Part shown: positions 7,920 to 16,758 of the stretch, in pieces
How the letters are laid out: the number at the start of each line of letters is the position of its first letter
Position numbering within the stretch: position 1 is the first letter of the stretch
Assembly: GCA_947496465.1 (NCBI GenBank)
Contig: CANMCX010000002.1
Span: forward strand, 620,001 to 684,000
Direction: 5' to 3'
DNA from: Marinifilum_A sediminis
GTDB lineage: Bacteria > Bacteroidota > Bacteroidia > Bacteroidales > Marinifilaceae
DNA length: 64,000 nucleotides
Made by a program: the position numbers and the translations under genes
The notes under the pieces: model-generated
Database searches by the model: none
What the model was told of the DNA's origin: nothing
What the model saw: only the letters and a program-made list of their open reading frames with translations

Positions 7920-10900
7920 TTAAAACATGTATTTAAACTCTAAAGAGAAAATGTTCTCCTCTTCAGACATACCATAATTGGCAGTTATCACCATTAATTT
8001 GAATGGTGAAATCCAGAAGCCACCACCATATCCATGATGCCATTTGTCTGAGTCTTCACCATCTAACCATACTCTTCCAAAATCATTGAATGCCAATAAA
8101 CCCATCTCTCCACCAAAAAAATAAGATCTGAATTTAGCCAAACGGAATCGGTAATCGGTATTCTGATAAACGATATCATCTCCTGCAAATCGGTCCCGAC
8201 GATATCCTCTTAAATTTGAACCTAATCCTAATTTATTAGCTTGGTAAAATGAATATCCACTCGTATTATGAGCCACACCAACTCGAAGTGCTATAATACT
8301 ACGTTGTGGTCTTCCTAAACTAGCATAAAATCGTAAGTCAGTTTCCATCTTTTGGAAATTGTGATCGTTTTTCTCCAAACCTCGGTAAAACTTCCAAGAA
8401 TTGCTCCAATAGATACCTCTTGAAGGTACTACTTTACTATCACGAGTATCTAATATGTAATTCGCACTAACACCAACATATTTTCTTGTATCAAAATCAG
8501 TAAGCGGATTTAAATCATTATCTGGATTAGTAAAGTCGGTAACAAATCTGTCAGCAGTTGCTTTCAATTCCAATTGTTGAAAAAACGGACCGAATGAGAT
8601 ACTCTGCTTAGCCCCAATTTGTTTTCTCAATTGCAATTGAATTTCGGTATTACCCATTCGAATTCGGTTGTACTTATTATCATCGCTCTCAGGATTCTCG
8701 GTTTCATTTCCTAAGCCATAATAATATCCCTGAAAATTAGGAGTATTGTAATTTATGTTCGTCAACAAATCAAGTCCTTTGAATACATCTATCATCTCTC
8801 CTGAATATTTAAATTCAATCGAAGGATACATAAAGGCATAATTCACTAAGAATTTATGCATCGAACCATAAGGTTCTTTTCTAAAATTTTGCTTTTTGAT
8901 ATTTACACCTGCTCCCAGAATCAAACCATCATCACTCACATAATTCAAGTTTGCTGCAGGACTTACAATGTCATATTTATAAGATTTTCTGTTGTAAACA
9001 TTAACATTTGGGTTTTTCGATAATTTATTCTTAAAAGCTCCATCACCTTTTACCTTTGTCTTACTCTTATCATAAATTGCTATATTTTGACGTTTGGTAT
9101 TTTCAAGATCGTATTTATCCTTTCCCTTACCTCCAACAATTTTAAGCTTTACTCCATTGATATTTTTTCCTTTAATATCAAACTTATCTTTCCCACTTAA
9201 TCCGTAAATTCTTACCTCCTCGGTTTCTGATTTTAAAAATTTACGCTCAAACAACTTCTCTTTCTTCTTCCCTTTTTTACTCAGTCTTCGAACCTCAACC
9301 TTTAAATTTCCATCCTCATCCCATTTGGCATCAAAATCTTCATTTTCATTGGTCCCAACTACATCTACACTTTTCGCCAAAAAGTCATAAAAGTCAGATG
9401 CTAGTTTAGGCAATTGATCCCTTCTCGCAATAAGTTTACTTTCCAACTCTTTACCAGATATCTTATATACTTCCTGAGGCAAATCTTTTATCGCGGTTTC
9501 AATAATTTCATCGGTAATGCTCAATTTTAATTCTTCAGCCATCTTTAACCAATCACTTTTGGTTTTTGACTGTAAAAAATTACGATCAAAATATCTGGCA
9601 TTAAATCCAAGTCCTACAACATTTTCAACAATAGAATCGAACACCTGAAATTTCGGCATCGCCCATTTTCTTCTCATTAAATAGGTAAGTGATCCATCAC
9701 TATAAAAGAAAACCTGATCGCGATCTCTTGGTATTGGTCGGGCGATTTTTTTATCATCCTTATTAAATATTGCCCAACGCCACTGATCATCATGTCTATC
9801 CCAATCATTCAGAAAAACATCGAATAATCGAGCTCTTAAAACCGCAGTTTCATCTATTTGAACCTCCGCATCTTTCAATCTCCTTTCAATCAATTTGTCG
9901 GTTCCCCAAACATCATTTGCATTACCAAACGAAGGTTCATCGCTCATATCACCTTTAGGACGTTCTTCGTACAAATACAATTCATTTTTAAAATCTTCCT
10001 GATAAATTCCCAATCGTGGATCATCAGGCACATAAACAATTTTTGGATTGGTATGATAAACGCCTGCCGCATTGGCTAATTTTGGAACAGCAATAGCAGC
10101 ATAAGGATAAGAATTAGATATTCCATCCTGCACAATCTCAGCAGCAAAAGTTCCTCGTAAGCCCGGAGGAATAGCCTTTTCGGTATATTTTTCTACCGAT
10201 CTTAAAACGTACTGTTTTCCATTTTTCGCTTCTAGTCGTAATGATCGAGTTTGCTGACCACCACCACGTTTTAATATTTTTAAACCACCCTTTTCAGTAC
10301 CAATATCAAATACCGGAACCGTTATTGGAGTTGCCCATTCCTTTCGATAATTGTTCCCAAGTAATTTTCTTTTCGATTTGCTATCGGTCTCATACATTTC
10401 GCTAGCCGCAATGGTAATTGTACTATCCGAAAAATCTATGTTTTTATATTTGTGTGCCAAATCTTCTTTTGACAGTATCTTTTTAGTGTACAATTTTTGC
10501 CTGAATATAGCTTTAGGTGCTTCATTCCCATTCTCTCCTACCGACCACAATTCAATCCATACCTCATTATTGGAATAGAAATTTAATTTAGAAAAACCAA
10601 TCTCACTTACAGCAAAATCCATTTTCTTTTTTGATACATAATCAGACTTACTACCTGAACCAGAAACAACATAGAACGATTGATCCTTCTCTGTAAACTG
10701 CAAACTATTATCATGAGCAGAAACTGAAATAATATTGTCATAACTCTCATTTAGTTTGCGCCCCATATATCTCATTTGCTTGTAAAATGGATAAGCAAAA
10801 TCCTGAGGTGTTCCAAAAAGTTTTCGATACAAAGCTACCGGTCCTGGGAATGGAAAATTCCCTCCATGTTTTCCCGCACTATACATAGGGTGATGAGCTG

Positions 10901-11534
10901 CGAAAACAATTTTTTTATTTTTATTTCTTTTCAAGGCATCATTTATCATGATCAAGAAATCTGAAGAATTCTCAAGACCACATTCTGCTTCTGGTTTATC
11001 CGCAGCATGCAACCACCATTGCGAATCGATAACTAATAAGACAACATCATCCGTTAATTCAATTTCAACAGGTCCTGGACAACCTCCCGATGGTAAAAAT
11101 ACATCTCCCTTTCCTATGTAATCTTCAATATAAGTTTCCAAATTTAGAATTGCTTCCCAACCATGTTTGTGCCCCTGATTCCATTCCTTCTCTCCAGGCA
11201 TAAAAACAAATTCTCCCTCAAATCCTTTAGCTATATCTAACAATTCAAGAAGGTTTTGATCACCTAAATTAATGTCTTCAATTTCTTCTTTTGCATACTC
11301 CTTTGAAATGGTATTTCCGAGAAACACAAGAGTTCCCTTTTTACCTACCTCATTCATTTGTAGCTGAAGCATTGAAAGGTTAGCCTTTACATTATTCGCT
11401 TCACCCAAATCACCAATAAAAAATATGCTATGATCCAACAAATTTTGATTAGGAGCCTTAACTACAGATGATTCCTGTGAATAAACAATCACTGCTGTTA
11501 TCAACATTCCAAAAAGTAAAAATATCCTCTTCAT
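7920..11534 (-). CDS. Secreted metallophosphoesterase / kinase-like / BamA-type outer-membrane barrel protein
   Basis: A 1204-residue protein with a signal peptide (residues 1-20, ending VIVYSQ). Residues ~35-330 resemble a calcineurin-like phosphoesterase: FFIGDLG, VFLGN, and VFAAHHPMYSAGKHGG are recognisable. The usual GNHE and GHxH are replaced by PGEKEW and SAHDNS, so activity is uncertain. Residues ~420-620 hold a second domain with GGGQQTRSLRLEA, YVLRSVEK, NDWDRHDDQWRWA (576-588) and PRDRDQVFF (602-610). This resembles the catalytic core of CotH/HipA-type atypical kinases. Residues ~880-1204 form a BamA/TamA-like surface-antigen barrel with LGLGSNLRGYRRDRFAGDD. It is probably anchored in the outer membrane with the enzymatic parts periplasmic. 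It is transcribed towards topB. Confidence 0.75.
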   Translation of the reverse strand: MKRIFLLFGMLITAVIVYSQESSVVKAPNQNLLDHSIFFIGDLGEANNVKANLSMLQLQMNEVGKKGTLVFLGNTISKEYAKEEIEDINLGDQNLLELLDIAKGFEGEFVFMPGEKEWNQGHKHGWEAILNLETYIEDYIGKGDVFLPSGGCPGPVEIELTDDVVLLVIDSQWWLHAADKPEAECGLENSSDFLIMINDALKRNKNKKIVFAAHHPMYSAGKHGGNFPFPGPVALYRKLFGTPQDFAYPFYKQMRYMGRKLNESYDNIISVSAHDNSLQFTEKDQSFYVVSGSGSKSDYVSKKKMDFAVSEIGFSKLNFYSNNEVWIELWSVGENGNEAPKAIFRQKLYTKKILSKEDLAHKYKNIDFSDSTITIAASEMYETDSKSKRKLLGNNYRKEWATPITVPVFDIGTEKGGLKILKRGGGQQTRSLRLEAKNGKQYVLRSVEKYTEKAIPPGLRGTFAAEIVQDGISNSYPYAAIAVPKLANAAGVYHTNPKIVYVPDDPRLGIYQEDFKNELYLYEERPKGDMSDEPSFGNANDVWGTDKLIERRLKDAEVQIDETAVLRARLFDVFLNDWDRHDDQWRWAIFNKDDKKIARPIPRDRDQVFFYSDGSLTYLMRRKWAMPKFQVFDSIVENVVGLGFNARYFDRNFLQSKTKSDWLKMAEELKLSITDEIIETAIKDLPQEVYKISGKELESKLIARRDQLPKLASDFYDFLAKSVDVVGTNENEDFDAKWDEDGNLKVEVRRLSKKGKKKEKLFERKFLKSETEEVRIYGLSGKDKFDIKGKNINGVKLKIVGGKGKDKYDLENTKRQNIAIYDKSKTKVKGDGAFKNKLSKNPNVNVYNRKSYKYDIVSPAANLNYVSDDGLILGAGVNIKKQNFRKEPYGSMHKFLVNYAFMYPSIEFKYSGEMIDVFKGLDLLTNINYNTPNFQGYYYGLGNETENPESDDNKYNRIRMGNTEIQLQLRKQIGAKQSISFGPFFQQLELKATADRFVTDFTNPDNDLNPLTDFDTRKYVGVSANYILDTRDSKVVPSRGIYWSNSWKFYRGLEKNDHNFQKMETDLRFYASLGRPQRSIIALRVGVAHNTSGYSFYQANKLGLGSNLRGYRRDRFAGDDIVYQNTDYRFRLAKFRSYFFGGEMGLLAFNDFGRVWLDGEDSDKWHHGYGGGFWISPFKLMVITANYGMSEEENIFSLEFKYMF

Positions 11535-11563
11535 ATAATTAACCTATTTATTTAAGATCTAAA

Positions 11564-12496
11564 CTATTTATTGAATTTGAATTGCAATATATTCGCTTTA
11601 CTTCCTTTACCTTCATTCGATATAAACATTGTCCCATCGGGGGCGAAACAAATTCCTTCAGGTTGTCTGAATATTTTACGTTTCAACTTTACCACTGCCT
11701 GAATTTCTCCTTCTGAATTCAAAACAAGTAATAATTTGCCCACAGAACCCAAAACGTAAATATTATTGGTAATTGGATGCACTGCTACCGCCGATGGTTG
11801 AAAAGTAATATCTCCCTCTGCTGGATTCAAATTTTCAAATAATTTTACCGAAAATCGTGCATAACCATTAAATTCCAATATTTTTCGAATTTGCCCCTGG
11901 TCGATAAATAGATATGGAGTATCTATCAATTCATTCTTATCTAAAGAATATTTATAAATCACTCTTTTCCCTAGATATTTATTCCCTCTTGCAGGATTTC
12001 CTTTACAAGCTATTAATAAAGAATTACTGCTAGCATCATAACCTAATCCTTCCGTATCGTTACCGGCATTTAATATTGTGCTTCTTTTAATGGTGTTTGT
12101 ATTTTTCCCTCTTAAATTATTTATCTTAAAAACTTTACCATCGGAACGTAAAACATACACCAAGGAATCAACCATTTCCACCCCCTCATAATCTCCTGAT
12201 TTCTCAAAATGATATTTCTTTGTTACTTCCTTTTTATTTAAATGATACTTATAAACAATTCCCTTTTCATCATTAATACAAAGCAAAGAGTTTGCATTAT
12301 AATAGGTCAATCCTGAAATTTCTCTTAAAGCATCTTTAAGTACAAATTTTTCTGTAGGATTGTAGATGTCATATGGAAATTCATCGAAGTCTTCGAGAAG
12401 ATAAATCATTTTTTCTTTATTCGCTGTTTGTCCACATGCTTCAAGAATAAAAACCAAAGTAGATACTATAATAATCAATCGAAAAAAATTTGACAT
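11564..12496 (-). CDS. SdiA-regulated-domain lipoprotein (beta-propeller)
   Basis: A 310-residue predicted lipoprotein with lipobox residues LEAC at about 18-21. The body matches the SdiA-regulated (YjiK-like) family, with repeating propeller blades such as LREISGLTYYNANSLLCINDE, GDYEGVEMVDSLVYVL and NDTEGLGYDASSNSLLIACKG, and a last blade RQPEGICFAPDGTMFISNE. The EG(V/L/I) signatures are typical of this NHL-like fold. It probably sits in the outer membrane facing the periplasm; the ligand is unknown. It lies 29 bases upstream of the phosphoesterase-barrel gene on the same strand, so the two likely form an operon. This points to a shared envelope role. Confidence 0.8.
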   Translation of the reverse strand: MSNFFRLIIIVSTLVFILEACGQTANKEKMIYLLEDFDEFPYDIYNPTEKFVLKDALREISGLTYYNANSLLCINDEKGIVYKYHLNKKEVTKKYHFEKSGDYEGVEMVDSLVYVLRSDGKVFKINNLRGKNTNTIKRSTILNAGNDTEGLGYDASSNSLLIACKGNPARGNKYLGKRVIYKYSLDKNELIDTPYLFIDQGQIRKILEFNGYARFSVKLFENLNPAEGDITFQPSAVAVHPITNNIYVLGSVGKLLLVLNSEGEIQAVVKLKRKIFRQPEGICFAPDGTMFISNEGKGSKANILQFKFNK

Positions 12497-12668
12497 ATCG
12501 TAATGTTGAGTTCAAACCAAAATGAATTATAAAATTACATAAATAAGGCTCAATTCCCAATAAAAAAGGTACAGGCAGCCATTTCTATATAATTAATAAA
12601 ATCTTTTCCGCTTTAATGATTATATTTATTCAATCAAATACATGGTGATAGTTTAAAGAATAGAACGA

Positions 12669-13868
12669 ATGATGAATATTATCCAAAAAGCTGAGAAATA
12701 CGTTACTAACCTAATTGAAGAGAGTTTCCGACCTATTTTCACCTACCACAATTTGGAACACACAAAAAATGTAGTGAAGCATTCTGGCAAAATTGCGGCA
12801 GAAATTGAATTATCAGAGGAAGATACTGAAATTTTGATTCTAGCTGCTTGGTTTCATGATTCGGGCTATTACGAAGATTTTAGAACCCATGAGGAAATTA
12901 GTGCAAAAAATGCCAGAAAATTTCTTACCGATAATAATTACGATGAAAATAAGATAGCCAAAATAGAAGAGGCTATCTTGCATACTAAAATCCCTCACAT
13001 CCCGTGTAATGAACCTGTATGTAATGCATTATGTGATGCCGATTTACATCATTTTGCATCAAAAAATTACATGAAGAGTTCCGAGAAACTTCGTGAAGAA
13101 AAAGGCAATTTGTATCATCATGAAATTCCAGCAAAATCCTACTGGGAACAAACCTTAAAGTTTTTACAAGATCATCGATACAAAACAAAATATGGCAAAA
13201 AGGTTTTTGGAAAGAAAAAGGAGCTTAACTATCAAAAAGTAGTCGAAAAAGTAGGGAATTATCAGGACAAGGAAATTAAAAAACTGACCGAAATAGTCAA
13301 TAAACTCGAGCGTCAGAATTTAAAACTTAAAGCTCCTCAAAGAGGTATTGAAACCATGTTTAAGGTAACGGCACGAAATCAGATTAATTTAAGTTCTATT
13401 GCTGATTCTAAAGCCAACTTAATGATTTCTGTTAATGCCATTATTATTTCAGCGATCTTTTTTATTTTTAAAAATATAGGCGAAGTGCCACACTTTATTA
13501 TTCCGTGTATAATTCTGTTAATTGTCTGTTTGTTTACCATTACCTATTCGGTTATGGCTACTCGCCCAATAGTAACCGATGGTAAATTCACCGAAGAAGA
13601 TGTGAAAAAGAAAAAGGTTAACCTTTTATTCTTCGGAAACTTTCACAATATGGATTTAGAAGTCTATTCAAAAGCTTTGAAGGGAATGATTACTGATTAC
13701 GATGAATTGTATGATAGTTTGATTAAAGATCAGTATTATCTGGGAAAAGTATTGGGAAAGAAATATCGCTTTTTAAGAACTTCCTACACGATATTTATGT
13801 TTGGATTAATCTTTTCTGTAATTGCATTTATTCTAGCTGCTAAGTTCCAAGATCAAATGATTTGGTAA
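12669..13868 (+). CDS. HD-domain phosphohydrolase fused to a DUF5706 (Pycsar-effector) membrane domain
   Basis: A 399-residue protein. Residues ~10-200 form an HD domain: H31 in YHNLEHTKNVV, H63-D64 in AAWFHDSGYYED, later HTKIPH and the metal aspartate in CDADLHHF. A Lys-rich coiled linker (~205-228) follows. Then comes the DUF5706 signature, ARNQINLSSIADSKANLMIS, with transmembrane segments at about 249-297 and 373-395. DUF5706 is the membrane effector of Pycsar anti-phage systems, where cyclic pyrimidine nucleotides trigger it. No cyclase is next to this gene. HD-DUF5706 proteins are common in Bacteroidota chromosomes, so a nucleotide-signalling housekeeping role is also possible. Two ATG codons (12669, 12672) are equally plausible starts. 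Confidence 0.8.
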   Translation: MMNIIQKAEKYVTNLIEESFRPIFTYHNLEHTKNVVKHSGKIAAEIELSEEDTEILILAAWFHDSGYYEDFRTHEEISAKNARKFLTDNNYDENKIAKIEEAILHTKIPHIPCNEPVCNALCDADLHHFASKNYMKSSEKLREEKGNLYHHEIPAKSYWEQTLKFLQDHRYKTKYGKKVFGKKKELNYQKVVEKVGNYQDKEIKKLTEIVNKLERQNLKLKAPQRGIETMFKVTARNQINLSSIADSKANLMISVNAIIISAIFFIFKNIGEVPHFIIPCIILLIVCLFTITYSVMATRPIVTDGKFTEEDVKKKKVNLLFFGNFHNMDLEVYSKALKGMITDYDELYDSLIKDQYYLGKVLGKKYRFLRTSYTIFMFGLIFSVIAFILAAKFQDQMIW

Positions 13869-13907
13869 ATACTTACCGATATGCAAAGAGAATAACGATA
13901 CAAAAAC

Positions 13908-13915
13908 TAAATTTG
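13908..13915 (+). promoter_or_regulatory. Candidate -7 element of rsmE
   Basis: TAAATTTG matches TAnnTTTG and lies 26 bases before the rsmE ATG. No TTTG is found at the expected upstream distance. Confidence 0.35.
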
Positions 13916-13941
13916 CAGCCCTAAAGATAATTAAACAGTAA

Positions 13942-14643
13942 ATGAATTTATTTTATACACCAGATATTCAAGATCAATATTATCAGCTTGACGAAGTTGA
14001 ATCGAAACATTGTGTTCGTGTTTTAAGATTAAATGTAGATGATATCATCCATTTAATTGATGGAAAAGGATCCTTGTTTAAAGCAAAAATTATCGATGCA
14101 CATCCCAAAAGGTGCACAATAGAATGCATCGAAACGCAAACTGAATTTGGTAAACTTGACTACGATCTGCATATAGCTTTGGCTCCTACCAAAAACATTG
14201 ATAGAACAGAATGGTTTCTGGAAAAGTGTACAGAAATAGGAATAAGCGAATTTACACCCTTGCTTTGTAAACATTCAGAGCGTAAAATTATAAAGCACGA
14301 CAGGTTATTTAAGGTAATTACTTCGGCAGTTAAGCAATCTTTAAAAGCTTATCATCCAATCCTGAACGAGCTCACAAAATTTTCGGATTTGATAAAGTCA
14401 GATTTCAATGGTGATAAATTTATCGCTCATTGTTACGATGGTGATAAATCACACCTGAAAAAGCTCTGTAAACCAAAGTCCAAATGTCTTATCCTAATTG
14501 GACCGGAGGGAGATTTTAGTCCCGAAGAAGTTGAATTAGCCAAAGAAAATGGTTTTAAAGAAATTACATTGGGTGATAGTAGATTAAGAACGGAAACTGC
14601 TGGTGTTGTGGCATGTAATATAGTTAGCCTCTCAAACTATTAA
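13942..14643 (+). CDS. rsmE: 16S rRNA (uracil-1498-N3)-methyltransferase
   Basis: A 233-residue SPOUT-family methyltransferase that methylates U1498 of 16S rRNA with S-adenosylmethionine. The N-terminal PUA-like domain holds SKHCVRVLRLNVDDIIHLIDG. The C-terminal trefoil knot has the diagnostic LIGPEGDFSPEE and LGDSRLRTETAG motifs that bind the cofactor. ALAPTKNIDRTEWFLEKCTE is also typical. The length is normal. The DUF4159 gene begins one base after its stop codon, so translation of the two is probably coupled. Confidence 0.96.
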   Translation: MNLFYTPDIQDQYYQLDEVESKHCVRVLRLNVDDIIHLIDGKGSLFKAKIIDAHPKRCTIECIETQTEFGKLDYDLHIALAPTKNIDRTEWFLEKCTEIGISEFTPLLCKHSERKIIKHDRLFKVITSAVKQSLKAYHPILNELTKFSDLIKSDFNGDKFIAHCYDGDKSHLKKLCKPKSKCLILIGPEGDFSPEEVELAKENGFKEITLGDSRLRTETAGVVACNIVSLSNY

Positions 14644-14644
14644 A

Positions 14645-15307
14645 ATGCAAATAGTAAAACGCATATCTCTACTTTTTCTTTTGTTGTTTAGCATTGAATC
14701 AATTGCTCAAAACACAACGGTAAGAATTGGTTTGTTAAAATATAACGGCGGTGGCGATTGGTATGCAAATCCAGGATCGCTACCCAATTTAATTCAATTC
14801 TGCAACTACAATAAAATTGCAAATATTCAAGCAGAACCTGCCACGGTTGAAGTAGGTAGTCCCGAATTGTTCTCCTTCCCTTTTGTGCATTTGACTGGAC
14901 ATGGTAACATAGTTCTGAACAATCAGGAAGTTATTAATTTAAGAAAATATTTGATGGCAGGTGGTTTTCTCCATGTTGATGATAATTATGGTTTAAATGC
15001 CTATTTCCGAAGAGAAATAAAAAAAGTTTTTCCCGATGAAAAATTAATTGAACTTCCCTACTCTCATCCAATTTATCATCAAGTTTATGATTTTCCAAAC
15101 GGACTCCCAAAAATTCATGAACATGATGGTAAAGCTCCACAAGGTTTTGGTCTGTTTTACAAAGGAAGACTTGTATGTTTCTACACTTATGAAACTGATT
15201 TAGGTGATGGATGGGAAGACACTGCCGTTCACAATGATACCGAATTAAAGCATCGCAAAGCACTTGAAATGGGTGCAAATATCATTTCTTATAGTTTCAG
15301 TAATTAG
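14645..15307 (+). CDS. DUF4159-family secreted protein
   Basis: A 220-residue protein with a signal peptide (about 1-22, ending SIAQ). The mature part matches DUF4159: RIGLLKYNGGGDWYANP at the start, FPFVHLTGHGNI in the middle, LMAGGFLHVDDNYG and then LPYSHPIYHQVYDFPNGLPKIHEHDG. The fold is related to class I glutamine amidotransferases, but the nucleophilic cysteine is not evident. In Bacteroidota and many Proteobacteria such proteins often sit near MoxR/BatA-type genes. Here the gene follows rsmE directly (one-base gap). Its function is not established. Confidence 0.8.
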   Translation: MQIVKRISLLFLLLFSIESIAQNTTVRIGLLKYNGGGDWYANPGSLPNLIQFCNYNKIANIQAEPATVEVGSPELFSFPFVHLTGHGNIVLNNQEVINLRKYLMAGGFLHVDDNYGLNAYFRREIKKVFPDEKLIELPYSHPIYHQVYDFPNGLPKIHEHDGKAPQGFGLFYKGRLVCFYTYETDLGDGWEDTAVHNDTELKHRKALEMGANIISYSFSN

Positions 15308-15363
15308 AATTAATCTTAATTGACTTCATACTCTAACTAAGTTACTCATCCGCAAACTTATTG

Positions 15364-15395
15364 TTTGAATTTTCATTAACAAAATGATAACTTAT
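15364..15395 (+). promoter_or_regulatory. Candidate promoter of the phosphofructokinase gene
   Basis: TTTG at 15364-15367, a 20-base spacer and TAACTTAT at 15388-15395 fit the Bacteroidota layout with two mismatches in the -7 element. A start here places transcription just upstream of the ATG at 15436. It excludes the possible GTG start at 15397. Confidence 0.4.
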
Positions 15396-15435
15396 AGTGA
15401 TTTTACGTTCTTATCAATCACTAAAGATTATTGCT

Positions 15436-16638
15436 ATGAAAACATCAAACTCATGTAGAGGAATAATAGGTATCTTAACCGGTGGCGGTGACGTACCTGG
15501 ATTAAATCCTGCAATTCGCGCTGTAACCATTAGAGCTATTCGAGAAGGCTATAAAGTTATTGGCATCCGTAAAGGCTGGAGAGGACTTATAGATATCGTT
15601 CGGGATGAAAAAATAGACAATAGTGAAAATTTTGAAATTTTAACGGAAGAAATCGTTAATAAAATAGGACGAACGGGAGGTACATTTCTGCATACTTCAA
15701 GAGTAAACCCATCAAAAACTTCAAGAGAGAGAGTTCCATCTCACCTAAAAGACAAATACGATCAGGATGTAAATGACCTAACTGAAGAGGTGCTTTCCAA
15801 TCTGGATTTTTTAAATATTGATTTCCTAATTCCTATTGGTGGTGATGATACTTTAAGCTATGGAGTTCGCTTATATCAAGAAGGATTTAAAGTAATAGCC
15901 ATTCCTAAAACAATGGATAATGATGTTCCAGGAACGGATTATTGTATTGGATTTAGTACCTGCATTACCAGAACAATATCTTTAACCCACAGCTTGAGAA
16001 CATCAGCAGGATCGCATGAAAGACTCTTGGTATTGGAAGTTTTTGGTCGCTATGCGGGTTTCACTGCAATTCTGCCTACTCTTGCAGGCGCTGCAAACCG
16101 TTGTGTAATTCCAGAATATGATTTTGACATTGAACGATTAACTGAATTGATGATTCAAGATCGATTCTCAAATCCAAGTCGTTATTCGGTTGTACTGATT
16201 TCTGAAGGTGCGGCATTTTCGGGTGAGCAAATGATTTTCCAGGACGATGTAATGGATGATTACGGACATAAAAAACTGGGAGGAATAGGCGATCGGGTTT
16301 CAGAGCAAATGAAATTACTATCACCTAAATTCAACAATTCAAAGCCAATTAATGTTATTAATCAAAAGCTAGGCTATATGGTCCGTTGTGGCGATCCCGA
16401 TGCAATTGATTCCATAGTTCCTATGGCTTTCGGAAATTTGGCTCTTGATCTTATTATCAAAGGAATTCATGGCAGATTAATTACACTTCGAAATGGCAGA
16501 TACGATAATGCTCCTATTGATATTGTTACTAGCTCTAAAAAATTGGTTGATGTTGATCGCTATTATAATGTAGACAGGCTACGTCCTAAATACAATAGCT
16601 TTGAATTACAACCTTTGTTCTTAATGACAGGTTTATAA
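15436..16638 (+). CDS. pfkA: 6-phosphofructokinase with PPi-type signature residues
   Basis: A 400-residue enzyme that phosphorylates fructose 6-phosphate in glycolysis. It begins RGIIGILTGGGDVPGLNPAIRAV and resembles the mixed-substrate group III PFKs. In E. coli ATP-PFK the two donor-selecting positions are Gly (GGDGS, PGTIDND). Here they are Asp138 in IGGDDTLSYG and Lys158 in PKTMDNDVPGTDY. That combination is the classical signature of pyrophosphate-dependent enzymes, so PPi is the likely donor; this is inference from known determinants. ATG 15436 is chosen over an upstream GTG because it fits family N-termini and the promoter position. It appears monocistronic. Confidence 0.88.
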   Translation: MKTSNSCRGIIGILTGGGDVPGLNPAIRAVTIRAIREGYKVIGIRKGWRGLIDIVRDEKIDNSENFEILTEEIVNKIGRTGGTFLHTSRVNPSKTSRERVPSHLKDKYDQDVNDLTEEVLSNLDFLNIDFLIPIGGDDTLSYGVRLYQEGFKVIAIPKTMDNDVPGTDYCIGFSTCITRTISLTHSLRTSAGSHERLLVLEVFGRYAGFTAILPTLAGAANRCVIPEYDFDIERLTELMIQDRFSNPSRYSVVLISEGAAFSGEQMIFQDDVMDDYGHKKLGGIGDRVSEQMKLLSPKFNNSKPINVINQKLGYMVRCGDPDAIDSIVPMAFGNLALDLIIKGIHGRLITLRNGRYDNAPIDIVTSSKKLVDVDRYYNVDRLRPKYNSFELQPLFLMTGL

Positions 16639-16661
16639 TTAAATAATATTTCTTACATTTG

Positions 16662-16693
16662 AGAAACCTTTCGAAAACGGAAGGTTTCTACTT
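16662..16693 (+). terminator. Hairpin after the phosphofructokinase gene
   Basis: Arms AGAAACCTT (16662-16670) and AAGGTTTCT (16681-16689) are followed by ACTTTT. It is a probable terminator. A TACATTTG sequence at 16654-16661 also matches a -7 element, so this region may instead serve the next gene. Confidence 0.5.
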
Positions 16694-16758
16694 TTAACAA
16701 CCATTCCAAACCATTTTGAGATCTCTCTTTTATTTTTAAACCGCTAGATCAAACATTT

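Noticed and set aside
12669..13868. A complete Pycsar defence operon
   Set aside because: Only the effector-type domain is present. The neighbours are rsmE and a lipoprotein gene, with no nucleotide cyclase in the window.
15397..15435. Upstream GTG start of the phosphofructokinase gene
   Set aside because: It would lie at or before the likely transcription start and adds 13 residues not seen in relatives; ATG 15436 fits better.
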